The notes below the pieces were generated by a model. That model saw nothing but the letters and a program-made list of their open reading frames with translations. It was not told the DNA's origin and did not search any database. This document shows positions 38,727 through 48,230 of a stretch of DNA of 60,000 nucleotides, one piece after another. Source of the stretch: Lineus longissimus. Taxonomy: Eukaryota > Nemertea > Pilidiophora > Heteronemertea > Lineidae. The stretch covers positions 8,496,001 through 8,556,000 of the forward strand of contig NC_088312.1 of NCBI RefSeq assembly GCF_910592395.1, written 5' to 3'. How positions within the stretch are numbered: position 1 is the stretch's first letter; each line of letters begins with the position of its first letter. Position numbers and translations under genes: made by a program.

Positions 38727-39299
38727 TTACACTACGCACAAGAATCCATCTCTGTCACCGCGCCAATTTACCTGGATCGACGTTCCGTCCTCTGTTTGAG
38801 GTAGGAAATTCTCATTGGCATTATTGGCATCTGCATCATCTGTTGCTGTGGAGGTCGAAGCCCGACTACTAGGCCTAGTGCTGTCTGCAGATTCGCTGCC
38901 TGAGGCTGCTGCCGACACTTTCTTCGCTTTTCCTTTTGCCTTGGGTTTCTTTTCTGTCGATTGTAGCAAAATTGAAAGCCTGGACATGGGCCTTGTACCT
39001 AGAATCTCGTGCATTTTGTCAAAATATTCCCATTCCTTTCTACCTTTTCCAGAGCGAACGTTATTGTCTAAAACTTCGCGATATTTCTTCTTCAGCTTCT
39101 TGATCTTTTCTTGACACTGCTTCCACTCCCTGTCAGGGAAACCAGCTTCCTCCAGTCCTTTCGCAATCTCCTTGTACAATTTGTTGTTGTGGCGTGTTCC
39201 TCCTAGTTGTGCCTGGGTAACATCTTCCCCCCCCCCCCCCCACAAGGCAATCAATGTTTTGGTCTCATCTGCCGACCACGCTGCACCACGAGTTGCCAT
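38727..39299 (-). CDS. Myb/SANT-like (trihelix-type) DNA-binding protein
   Basis: This 190-residue protein is read from ATG at 39297-39299. An in-frame upstream ATG would add 31 residues, but the inner start begins the usual run into the domain. Residues 4-104 form a Myb/SANT-like (Myb_DNA-bind_4) domain. It has tryptophans W8, W20, W59 and W90, the helix-2 block NKLYKEIAKGLEEAGF, the recognition-type segment REWKQCQEKIKKLKKKYREV, and GKGRKEWEYFDKMHEILG. Residues 117-127 (KKPKAKGKAKK) look like a nuclear localisation signal, followed by a Ser/Thr/Ala/Asp-rich tail. Oddity: a run of 15 C on the plus strand (39227-39241) encodes four glycines at residues 21-24, in a place where relatives usually have one or none. 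A donor-like ATCCAG|GTAAAT near 38770 could let the last residues be replaced by splicing. Probable role: binding the subterminal repeats of the same element family. Confidence 0.85.
   Translation of the reverse strand: MATRGAAWSADETKTLIALWGGGGEDVTQAQLGGTRHNNKLYKEIAKGLEEAGFPDREWKQCQEKIKKLKKKYREVLDNNVRSGKGRKEWEYFDKMHEILGTRPMSRLSILLQSTEKKPKAKGKAKKVSAAASGSESADSTRPSSRASTSTATDDADANNANENFLPQTEDGTSIQVNWRGDRDGFLCVV
39227..39241. repeat. C15 homopolymer inside the Myb-like gene
   Basis: Fifteen consecutive C on the plus strand, which encode Gly21-Gly24 of the minus-strand protein. Any length change not divisible by three would break the reading frame. Confidence 0.9.
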
Positions 39300-39402
39300 T
39301 TTAACGGCTTCAAAAGGGTAAAACACAATAAAGAATGGAAAAACGCTGACAGCAGTCAATGGCAGTTCGCGGGAATGACGCCGAGAGTTCAAGGTAGATT
39401 AG

Positions 39403-39414
39403 TGAGCATGCGCA
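39403..39414. promoter_or_regulatory. NRF1-like site upstream of the Myb-like gene
   Basis: TGAGCATGCGCA differs at one position from the NRF1 consensus (YGCGCAYGCGCR). It lies about 105 bp upstream of the start codon. This is a motif match only. Confidence 0.3.
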
Positions 39415-39493
39415 CTTCGCAAAAGGTGGTCCATGGAAGTAGGTCGAGCATGGTAGCGTGTTTACACACTGTGTTTTTCATGCCCAGCCGTGC

Positions 39494-39507
39494 CCGACCC
39501 GGGTCGA
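39494..39507. repeat. Subterminal palindrome, right side
   Basis: Core CGACCCGGGTCG with GAGC following, matching the left palindrome at 38691-38708. TTTACAC-type motifs flank it at 39461 and 39574. Confidence 0.8.
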
Positions 39508-39622
39508 GCTCACCATCCTTTGGGGGAGTTCAACCCACATGAAAGTAACACCGTGCCGAACCCTCTCAACCCATTTACACTTCGTGTCTTTTTGCCGAGA
39601 TGCGCTCGACGCGGGCCGAGCG

Positions 39623-39652
39623 CGGTTGAAAATGCGTAGTGTAAAAGGGGCT
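39623..39652 (-). repeat. Right terminal inverted repeat
   Basis: Read inward it starts AGCCCCTTTTACACTACGCA. It is followed outside by ATA (39653-39655). Confidence 0.85.
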
Positions 39653-41283
39653 ATAGTCTCTCAAGCTTGAGAGGACCCATCAAATCTATTTTCCTTGTGT
39701 CATCAGGCCACATGATGCTTCAGTTAACTTACCCCCATGACAAGCTCCAACTTACTGTGGCTAGTATCACCTTATCTCAGATTGCTGTTTGGAAATTCTT
39801 CTCACTGGTACACAGGTACAACAGCAGTAACCCCAATAAAACTTAAAATGTTTGTTAAGTTGGTGCCAGGTCTGACAGGACAAGCTTCTTACCACATCAT
39901 CGATGACAGCATCAAGCTAATTTTAGTAGCTACCGATGACACTATGCAGCTTTGGACGTGAGAACCTGCAAATTCCAAATGCGCCTACATGTATAATCAA
40001 ATCTTCCAATTATAACGGTACAGCATTACTAATTCACTCAAATCAGAAAAAGTTTTTCCTGGAAACAATTTGTGGAAAAAAATTGAATTGCTTTAGATGG
40101 GTTTTTGACATATTTCTAATGTTGCATGTTGCTTCAAAGTTTCACAACAACAACAACAACAACAACTGAATCTTGTATATTTTGAACTCAAATCGGATAA
40201 GCATATACAATATTCATAACACGCATAAACAATATTTTATACAGTAGGATTGTCATCCACGGCCCTGTTTTCAAGCTCAGAACTATTTAGTGTCATTTGG
40301 AGCCAAATTTAACTGGTGCAAGTGCTTGCAGACGCCATTCCCGTCAACTCTCACAATAACAAACAGCAACTGGTAATGGCCGCTGATGAGCAAACAAACA
40401 ATATGTATATTCTCGTCTACCTTATGTATTTATAGCTTATTCTTGGAATACATAACTATCATATTGCACGAGGTACTATGGAAGCATAGAAAAATACTGG
40501 TTGCAATACTACCAAAGAAATGGGAAAACATTCCATTCTCCAGTGCAAATATTCCTTTCCTTTACACAGTAACACTGCTTTCTCTTAGCAAGGAGTGCTG
40601 TTACTAATAGATTTGTTTTTGTGGAATCATAAAATGTTAAGCAAAGCAATGGCATCACCAACAAGAAAACTTCTTCTATCAGAGGTCAAATATTCTCAAT
40701 TCATTTTTTGTCCTTCGCATGAGATGTAAAACATGATTCCTTGTACAACTGATGCCATGCCGGGTTTAAAGCACCCCATCCAAGTAGGCTAGCATAGATG
40801 GTAACTTGAGATGGACTCCTGTAACTTAGGAGTCACAAACTACTTGCAGAAACAACAACAAAGACAACCTATATTAGCAACAAGAAGCAAACTGGAAGAA
40901 TCCGATCCGGGCAACATAGCATGGGAGACAGTCATTATGGTTCTCATATGTGACCAAACTGCTGAACAGCAAAGATACAAGAGTGAACCATACACAAAGG
41001 CAAAACTCTGCAATTAGCAGCCTGCCCTCAAGATGCTTGAAAAATAAAACATGCTCGCTCGCTTTGTGGTGATGGCCAATGTGACATCAAAGTTTATTGA
41101 GCACCTATACAAAGAACGGGAAAACCAACTGGTCAAACGTCCACACGATTTTCAGTTGAAAATGTCCTGGAAGCTGTAACTGCGGGAAACAACAATGTAG
41201 GGAGAATCTCATCACCACTTCAATGATAGCGTCAAAGGCAGAAGTTACAGGAGTACAAAATATTGCCAACTTTTATTTCAAAA
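39653..41283. other. No supported gene
   Basis: Contains a (CAA)8 microsatellite at 40143-40166. Open plus frames (39737-39961, 40811-41017) lack splice support. Confidence 0.4.
40143..40166. repeat. (CAA)8 microsatellite
   Basis: Eight perfect CAA units. Confidence 0.95.
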
Positions 41284-41338
41284 CCAATCACAGGCGACTT
41301 GCATTCAACTTCTCACCTTAGAGCGGATGTCACATTGG
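41284..41338 (+). promoter_or_regulatory. Possible promoter with two CCAAT boxes
   Basis: CCAAT at 41284-41288 and ATTGG (inverted CCAAT) at 41334-41338 lie about 60-110 bp upstream of the proposed start codon at 41397. No TATA box is seen. Inferred from motif and position only. Confidence 0.3.
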
Positions 41339-41396
41339 TGGGGAGGATTCAGCGTAACCATGCACTCAAGTTTCCCAGATAGCGATGTCCCTCAAG

Positions 41397-41608
41397 ATGG
41401 CATCGCTTTTCTCAACAGCACCTCGCAGAGAAAACATGTTTAAGCTTCCACAGCAGCAACAAAACACGAATACTAAAAAGGGTCTAGTCAAACAATCATC
41501 AATAAAGGATGCGCCAAGATTGAAACGAACCAATGTTGAATTCCCCAATGAGTTTACTGAGTCTAAAGAGATGACAGGAGTGGTCAAGGATGTTGCAAAT
41601 TTGTCATG
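41397..41608 (+). CDS. Candidate first coding exon, unknown gene
   Basis: ATG at 41397 has a strong context (CTCAAGATGG). A second in-frame ATG at 41385 is weaker. The frame stays open for 70 codons to a donor GTCATG|GTGAGC (intron from 41609) and leaves in phase 2. The peptide begins MASLFSTAPRRENMFKLPQQ and is basic, Gln/Asn-rich and probably disordered, then has VEFPNEFTESKEMTGVVKDV. CCAAT boxes lie just upstream. I could not identify the second exon: the good acceptors at 42571 and 43002 give stops in this phase. The overlapping minus frame (41366-41626) is less protein-like. Family not recognised. Confidence 0.38.
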
Positions 41609-42164
41609 GTGAGCATCCTTTCTCACCTGATCAGAGTGATAAGATGTGGAAGGGCTTCAAAGAAGCTTTAAATGAGCTTCTTTTTCGTTGGTGGCAATGT
41701 ACTGAAGGCATGAAGGTGATCCATGGGGAAATCAGGGGTATAATGTGAGAGGAGTGATATACTTTCTAGTCAGCTCAACTCTGAGACAGAGGCTTGGGCT
41801 TCACAGCCAAAACTGAAAACACTAGCTGCAAAGCCATACCAAAGGTGTCGTAATATGGAGGCATAATATATGTATGTGGGAGTTTACAATCAATGGGAGA
41901 GGCAGGAGACAGTAGTTGTGCGATACTGACTGGAAGGTGACTAATCGCCATCGCACTCACAAGGCACGAAGGTAATCGTTACGCTATAAATCATCAACAG
42001 CAGAGCACACATTAGATGGACAATCAGACAAGAGGTTGTAAGAAAGTCTGATTATCACTATTTAATCAGAAGGTGTAGGAGTATTGGTGAACACTTTGTG
42101 AGTCGAGTGACTTGGAGCTTGAACTCACAGAGTAGAGAGACAAACGTTTGCAACTAAAAAGCTC
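41609..42164. other. No supported gene
   Basis: Would be intron sequence if the exon ending at 41608 is real. No other feature is seen. Confidence 0.4.
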
Positions 42165-42339
42165 AGTTACTTGTACAGACATGGGATTTATTTTCAAGTG
42201 ACAATGGTAACTGACCACAAAGCCTTGAAAGTGGCAAAACCACTGCGGTTTTCCCCTGGACAGCGTTATGCTCTCAGCCCGGAGTTCATCAACAGCGTAA
42301 AAGACCAGGCAGCAATGAAAAGGGTCTTTTTCAAGTGAA
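42165..42339 (+). pseudogene. Decayed Ty3/gypsy RNase H fragment
   Basis: A plus frame reads YRHGIYFQVTMVTDHKALKV. This resembles the YLYGxxFxVxTDHKAL motif of retrotransposon RNase H domains, including the catalytic-Asp-bearing TDH. It goes on for about 40 more codons to a TGA near 42340. No integrase, protease or LTR was found around it, and stops lie just upstream. It is an old fragment. Confidence 0.45.
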
Positions 42340-42420
42340 TGGTGGTAGTCAAGAGACTTATCAAATCTATCAATTTGCTAAAAGTATTGCACCCAACCAA
42401 GAGTGTGTCTATCAAAATAT

Positions 42421-42560
42421 AGCCACCCTGCTAAACTGTTAATAGTAATAGCTTCCATAATTGAAACCCTGTAACAGATCCCTAGAATTCTGCCACCCTG
42501 CCTCAAGTGTTAACAGCAATAGATTCCATAATGAAGCGTTTGTAATAGATACCCATTGTT
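42421..42560. repeat. 70-bp tandem duplication
   Basis: GCCACCCTGC at 42422 and 42492 starts two copies that share GTTAAYAGYAATAG and TTCCATAAT. A related piece (GCCACCC, then TAAGTGTTGACAA) lies at 50768-50789, so the unit is also dispersed. Confidence 0.8.
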
Positions 42561-42887
42561 TTTTCAGTAGCTTCTTGTGGTTATGATACCACAGAGGTCA
42601 CAAGATTATCCCCAGCTCAAATTGAATCGAATTGATTTTTCCTCAATGGCACAAAATGAGCAAATATCATCAAACTTAGCACTATCTTTTTCTACAACGC
42701 ATCAATTGGCAGAGTCAGTTTAGGCAAATAATCGATACTTTTCATTTTCTTATGTTGTAAGAGTCAGAAATCAAAACGCCTGCTGAGAATTTTCACTCAA
42801 CAACAAATTTTAATCACGATTGAAATTCATTTCATGATTTCATCATGTCGAATGACATTGTGTCGTCATTTGTGAGTGATTATTCAG

Positions 42888-42934
42888 AAAGGAAAGAAAA
42901 GATGGAATTGCTTTAAAGCATCTTCTTTCCTTTT
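42888..42934. repeat. Imperfect inverted repeat
   Basis: AAAGGAAAGAAAAGATG pairs with CATCTTCTTTCCTTTT, with one unpaired base, around a 14-nt loop. Confidence 0.65.
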
Positions 42935-44110
42935 ATAAACCTTCTCACCATGCAATGATTAACTGGAAAGGCAATCAACAATTTCCATTTTTCCATTGAC
43001 ATCAGACACCAAATTTGGTTGTGTTTTCTTCAAATATTCTATTTTGGATATTCAAACCTGCTGATGATCAACACTGTTTCCATGTTTACCTTAAGTTCAA
43101 TCCAACTTAAAGCTACAGCTGGAAAGCACCAGATAATATTCCACTCCAACACGGAAAACAATATCTTGTATTTTCCCTTTCCACCTCCGTCCTTTTCAAA
43201 ACAAAGAGTCAAAGGCTTCGTGCAACTGACAGAAAAGAACAATGCAGGCAACCTGCACGTGAATCATTTTAAGCCTCCAAACCCTGAAGAAACTTCTATC
43301 GTCATCAACGCAAGTTTTTCCTCCAATCGGTTTAATGGTTACAACAATTAGTTTAATGACATTGAACAACTGCTGCCCACTTTGATTGATCCAGTATGGT
43401 TCTTTGGACTGGTCATTTGAGATAATGGTTCCTAGAATATCAGACGCTTCTGGTCATCTAGTGACAAGTTCTGTTTTTATGGGAATTTAGATTCTCTACA
43501 TTATTTCATCCAGATTATTGTCTTTCAATGCAAACATGAGCAAGGTGACTTTCATGGCTATAAGATATGGTAGAATTTGCTTTGAGGAAAGACTTGAAAT
43601 GAAAGTGATATCGCCAGAGATCAAGGAAATTGTATAGCATTCAGCACGACACCCCAATTGCCTTTCAAAAACGATTCTTTTGGTATACTTGTGCTATATT
43701 GTTCACACGTATATCATATGTAGAAACACATTTGGGGCCATAATTACTTGATGCCAGTAGCAGATATATTGCGTACAACATCAAATTATCCTGATATGAT
43801 GAACCAATCCACAACATCTGTCAGTTTGGCCATGAAACTAACATTTTTCAAGTGAAATTGTGCTTGTTTTCCAATTTTCTATATTCAGGACACCTATATG
43901 ATATTGCGTTAACATAGCATATCTCAATGTAGATACATGTACAGAAGTTTTTTTCTCATAACTGTTAGTGTGCTATAATTCTTCAATCAACGTCAGTTGA
44001 TACGGCAAACATGTATGTTTGGCGTATTGTTCTCTCAATTAATGGCTTTGATCTAGATAAGCATGTTTTCTCCGATTAAAACCACATATAATCACACAAT
44101 TAAGGACAAG
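42935..44110. other. No supported gene
   Basis: Plus frame 43019-43351 is open for 110 codons and follows a fair acceptor (ccatttttccattgacatcag), but has no donor or recognisable domain. The rest is featureless. Confidence 0.4.
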
Positions 44111-44285
44111 ATTCAGAGAAACACCAATAGGAAATCAGTTGAGTGTAAACCTCACATGCCTCTAGTTGTGTATAATGACGCCATCTGATGAAGCCGACAA
44201 AGGTACATCAGCTGAGTGTAAGTCATCCGTACCTCTAGTTGCGTATAGCCACAAGAATTCAGAGAAACATCATAATGGAAGTAAG
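44111..44285. repeat. 73-bp tandem repeat, decayed
   Basis: ATCAGYTGAGTGTAA and CCTCTAGTTGYGTATA recur with a 73-bp offset (44134 and 44207). ATTCAGAGAAACA recurs at 146 bp, twice that period (44111 and 44257). Confidence 0.8.
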
Positions 44286-45076
44286 AACAGGTGGTAGAGA
44301 CTTCCTGTATTCTCTGGAAAGGGTGGAAACAATCGAGAAATTTGTATACAAGAAGCCATCGTGCTGAGGCCGAGTAATAAGAAATAATAGGTTCAGAGAA
44401 CTCTTGACTAATCAATCTTTCCTTAAAATGGCTCAGATGATTGCCTGTCATAATTGGTACATTTTCCTCTGGCGGACTTCCTGCTTCTTCAACAACAGCA
44501 GGTTCCTATAAATACTAACTTTACCATTAGGCTGGGATGGACCTTTCCTTGCACGCCCCCACAAACACCCAAAACACTTAACAATCATACTCAGAAATAA
44601 ACGTTTTCAGCAAAGATTTTTTAGCCAACACAAAAATGCAACCCACATCCTACTCTTCTGGACACTCTTTATTTCTTTGTAAAATCCCTTTTCAGCACTA
44701 ACTGAACAGTTATTGTGTGAGTTATGCCAAGAGCTTCCCTCTCCAGGCCAAATATCTCAGGTGCGTGAAGTAGCCTTATCACCTTTACAACTCTATCCAA
44801 CCAACTCTTCACACTCTGAAGCCAAGTAAAGCCCACTAATTAGCCGAAGAGAGATTTTATTACAAAAACTGAAAGATTTAGCATCATGTTTGAGAACAAT
44901 TGTCAGGTGATTTCTTGCCTTTTAACCCTGTTCAATTTAGCGATGTCTGCAGTTCATCCAACGAGATTTATGAACTCTCTGACTACATGTAGCAACATTT
45001 GACAGAGTTTTGGCCAACAAAACTTTATCACAAAATCAAGGTTTACTTAAGTACGGTTTCAAACAAAACCTTACTT
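44286..45076. other. No supported gene
   Basis: AT-rich. No frame or repeat is supported. Confidence 0.45.
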
Positions 45077-45200
45077 TTATCTAATTATCTGTTGTTGGTA
45101 CCTAAGCCCAGTGACAGTTTGAGATAAAAGTGGTGTATAGACTTTGAAAATATTTTTCCTGTCACAAACAAAGATGCTTGGATACTTGTTCAAACATAAG
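45077..45200 (+). pseudogene. Decayed Ty3/gypsy reverse transcriptase fragment
   Basis: A plus frame reads LLVPKPSDSLR, a stop, then KWCIDFENIFPVTNKDAW. The order and spacing match the LVPKPDGSxRxCVDYRxLNxxT block at the start of gypsy-type reverse transcriptases, with an in-frame TAA in the middle. Nothing else of the pol gene or an LTR is seen. It cannot be simply continuous with the RNase H fragment at 42.2 kb, because the domain order would be reversed. Confidence 0.6.
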
Positions 45201-45449
45201 TATATGTTGTTGTAACAGCGTCCGAGCATGATATATGTTTTGGTGAGACTTTTAGAAGATTAATAGCGATGTATCCCGGCTGTATCCTGCAATGGTTTGA
45301 AAGGTAAACGCACCACATTCTCAAGGAAAATTTAAGTGAATGCAACCCTGGAAGGCTTTTTTTGAATGTAACTCTCCAGCATGTTTTCCTCCAATTTTTC
45401 TATCTTGCACTGGCGTGGTTCTCCTTTTCAGACCAGTGATAACTTTATA

Positions 45450-45609
45450 CAGTGGAGCCTCCCTCACCGGATATCTCTCTGTCAAGGATAACCTCTCTAT
45501 TAGTACTCTAGTTTTCGTCCCAAATTGGTTGTTTCCATTCAATTTGACCTCTCTACTAAGGACAGCACTTTCCAGTCCTGAAGGTGTCCTTGATAGAGAT
45601 GTTCTACTG
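45450..45609. mobile_element. 160-bp pogo/Tigger-type MITE
   Basis: The element starts CAGTGGAGCCTCCCTC and ends, read inward, CAGTAGAACATCTCTA (11 of 16 agree). It is flanked by TA on both sides (45448-45449, 45610-45611), the target duplication of Tc1/mariner elements. Internal blocks such as ACCTCTCTATTAG and ACCTCTCTACTAAGGACA repeat in the manner of known CAGTRGAACCTC-type elements. It has no coding capacity. Overlapping open frames on both strands are by-products. Confidence 0.85.
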
Positions 45610-45657
45610 TACTCTGACCTGCCAGCATCTCTAACCTGCACCGATGTCAATCAATAA

Positions 45658-45928
45658 GGAATTCAATGCCTGCCACAGCATCTTGACCAAGAAGACCTCG
45701 GTAATGAAGTTAGCAATGAAACCTTTCATCCGTTCTCAAGCCTCCTTCACACTATAATCAGGTGAGCAGGCGAAGGTCCTCACCAGATGAAAGACATGTG
45801 CATGTGTCATGGACTTCAGACATGACCAGGTCAAATCAATGCACAGCGCACACATCAGAAAGAAATGGAGGTGTCAGCAATGTCTGAAGTCCCATGGCCA
45901 TACATGGCATGCCACAGCCAAATTGAAG
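45658..45928 (+). CDS. Two candidate exons with a 58-bp intron, weak
   Basis: Just right of the MITE a plus frame reads IQCLPQHLDQEDLGNEVSNE to a donor ATCAG|GTGAGC (exon end 45761). An acceptor ggacttcag (AG at 45818-45819) then opens a phase-matched segment to a donor TTGAAG|GTGAGG (exon end 45928). The second part contains KKWRCQQCLKSHGHTWH, whose Cys and His spacing could bind zinc, though it fits no finger I know. A 58-bp intron is very short, and the start of the first segment has no good acceptor. Confidence 0.2.
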
Positions 45929-47735
45929 GTGAGGCTATGCGATTGCCAAACAGGAATTGTAGAGGGAATGTTGCTAGTGTGGTATGGACCAAAAAACTTC
46001 TTTTTTAATGTTGGCATTGGCCAAGGATAAGACAGTAATTTCAGCCATAGTCAGATCTGGCCATCCTAGTGTTCTTAGGCCGGACTAGCATAATGCTCCC
46101 ACAGCTGACCAGAAAAGCATAAGAAATATGGCTAAATGGAGTATTAAGAGACATGCCAAACGATGCTGAGAGGATACTGCAGCAATCTGTAGTAGTAGTA
46201 ATAACAATAATATAGCTCTTACAGGCACGGCCGTACCCGGTGGCAGTATTGGTAAGAGGATGCGTCTACTATCTGCCCTACCACAGCAAACCTGACAAGA
46301 AGCCAAGAGGTGAAATGAAGGCTGAGAACCACCAGAGATAAAGTCAACACAATGTATCACCCTTACTCTGGGGAGAACTGCATTTACAACAAGAACTTTA
46401 TGGTTGATGCTGTGACAACAGCGATAGCCCATACCATGGGACATTGCAAAAACTCTCTACTTTCCTAGTTATTTTAACTGCAGAAAGGAAAGCAATATAA
46501 ATTGTTTTTTACAGCAATGCTAATAAAACACTGAGAGATTATTCCCAAACAGTTGAACCTCAAAGGAGAGTAAATATCAGGTCATAGTCAGAGTCATGTT
46601 GTTGAACTCTCAGTTAGAGCAGCAAATTAAAGTTCAGAGAAGCTGTGACAAAAACGAAATGAGCCATGGTTTTATCTTGAAATTGGGTAATGGGACCTTT
46701 ACTTTTCTGAGCTACTTGGTATGACAAGTACTGCTAACGTGGTTGTAACGTTCTGCCAAGTCACATTTGTTTACTCGTGACTTTGACTTTAGTAGTTACG
46801 TTTATCGTTCCTGAAGAAGATGCGTAAAAACGGGCTTAACTTTAGCAATATTCAAGGTGCGCAAACAACATTCCTGAAGAATTGAAAGAAAGGCGAATGC
46901 CACAATGGTAACAATTTAAATTGTGTTTGTAAACAATAAAAATTGTGGCAGAGCTCTCCCAAAGCAACAGAAGCATGTCTGGAACCGGTTAGAAATGTAC
47001 TACAGAAGCTGTTTCCCACATCATACAACTGGAAAAGTAGTTACAACTTCACCAGAATAGACTGGTACCTTTACTACCAGGGGTAACGGAGTACCGACAT
47101 GGTCCAGGCTGTTGTTATTTTATCCATATCCCGAATGCCTTGGGCGGGCATCCTGAAATGCCATTCTCAAATCGAAAGGCACTGGTCCAGCAGCAACTGA
47201 CAACAAAATATGTAGTTTGTTTCTTTCCATCATCCTTTACAGCAAACATATTTTTGAGTGATGGATTAGAATGTTTGCATGGCCAGAGGTCATTAGAGGT
47301 GAGATGACAGACCAAAACCAAGACACCAAAACTTCTAAGGAATATGAACATTCATTCCTTCAGAGTCAATTTATGCAAGTTCACCTAATTTTGAGTGAGC
47401 ACAATCAAGGATGCCACTGGATCCAGGCAAACATGGCTCTTTAAATAATGATAAGTTTAGATGGAATGTGCAAGACTATAACACCGCAGCGCACTATAGA
47501 AGCACAAAATGACATCAATCCAAGAAGTACTGCCACCAATCCGAAAAATGCTGCTCTGCCCTCTTCTCTTCTGGCAAGATTCTTTGCAATCTTCTCCAAA
47601 ATAAATATTGCAGTAGCTGACAGCATGTAGCATTTTGAACAAGAAACATCATATAATGCACCAGCAGCAATCAAGGATTACGTATCCTACCGTTAGGCAA
47701 ATACCATATCATTTGACTGTGGACTGTGTCCTGGG
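45929..47735. other. No supported gene
   Basis: Minus frame 46085-46444 is open for 119 codons, with a leucine run from tagtagtag-type sequence. There are no splice borders. The plus strand is GC-richer at 46210-46440. Confidence 0.4.
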
Positions 47736-48230
47736 GTGGCATTTACAATGAAGGTATTCACTGTTACACCTCACCTTCTGATTCATATTCGGTTTTGCCT
47801 CGCCCGTTTATGCACATTCATAATATCAGGGTTTTTTTCTCTAGATATCAGTTTTTCTTTTTTTCTAGATATCCTCTGCTTTTGTACAGAAGCTGATGGG
47901 GTATCTCTCGTCATATTTGTAGCAGTAAGGCATATGATACGAGCACTCAGGATTCTTATCTATACTGACAAATCTTTTTGTGAACAAACAATCAACTGTT
48001 TTTACTGTTTGACACTTCGAGAAGTGTATGCCTTCAAAAAATTATTTCTCACCTACATAAAACAAGTTATTTACATTTACAGCTATCATACTAAAGTGGT
48101 TCAATCACAAACAAAATCTGAATTCAAAGGTTCTTCCATTGACAGATACTGCCTCAGCAACCACAAAAGAGTGAATTTACAATCAAGATACCTCAGTGTA
48201 ACTCTTTCCCTTGTCAAGTGCCTATCATAA
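47736..48230 (+). CDS. 164-codon open frame, hydrophobic start, unknown
   Basis: This is the longest plain ATG-to-stop frame in the window outside the minisatellite and the Myb-like gene. The first 75 residues include hydrophobic runs (LCTFIISGFF, FFLDILCFC, VSLVIFVAV) that could cross a membrane. The rest is polar and basic. The N-terminal part contains a small duplication (TTTCTCTAGATATC / TTTTTCTAGATATC). Codon use looks like the AT-rich background, and a frame of this length is only mildly unexpected by chance. No family is recognised. Confidence 0.2.
   Translation: MAFTMKVFTVTPHLLIHIRFCLARLCTFIISGFFSLDISFSFFLDILCFCTEADGVSLVIFVAVRHMIRALRILIYTDKSFCEQTINCFYCLTLREVYAFKKLFLTYIKQVIYIYSYHTKVVQSQTKSEFKGSSIDRYCLSNHKRVNLQSRYLSVTLSLVKCLS

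Larger units (their letters stand above)
38643..39652 (-). mobile_element. PIF/Harbinger-like element carrying a Myb/SANT gene
   Basis: A 1010-bp unit is bounded by terminal inverted repeats: AGCCTCTTTTACACTAC at the left and, read inward, AGCCCCTTTTACACTAC at the right (18 of the first 20 positions agree). The flanks are a 3-bp direct repeat, ATA (38640-38642 and 39653-39655). It contains one gene for a Myb/SANT-like protein and no transposase. Its G+C and CpG content are visibly higher than the surrounding DNA, supporting insertion. Known family fact: PIF/Harbinger elements make 3-bp duplications (often TAA or TTA) and encode a Myb-like protein next to a DDE nuclease. Inference: this copy is non-autonomous, or the second gene was lost. 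Confidence 0.78.
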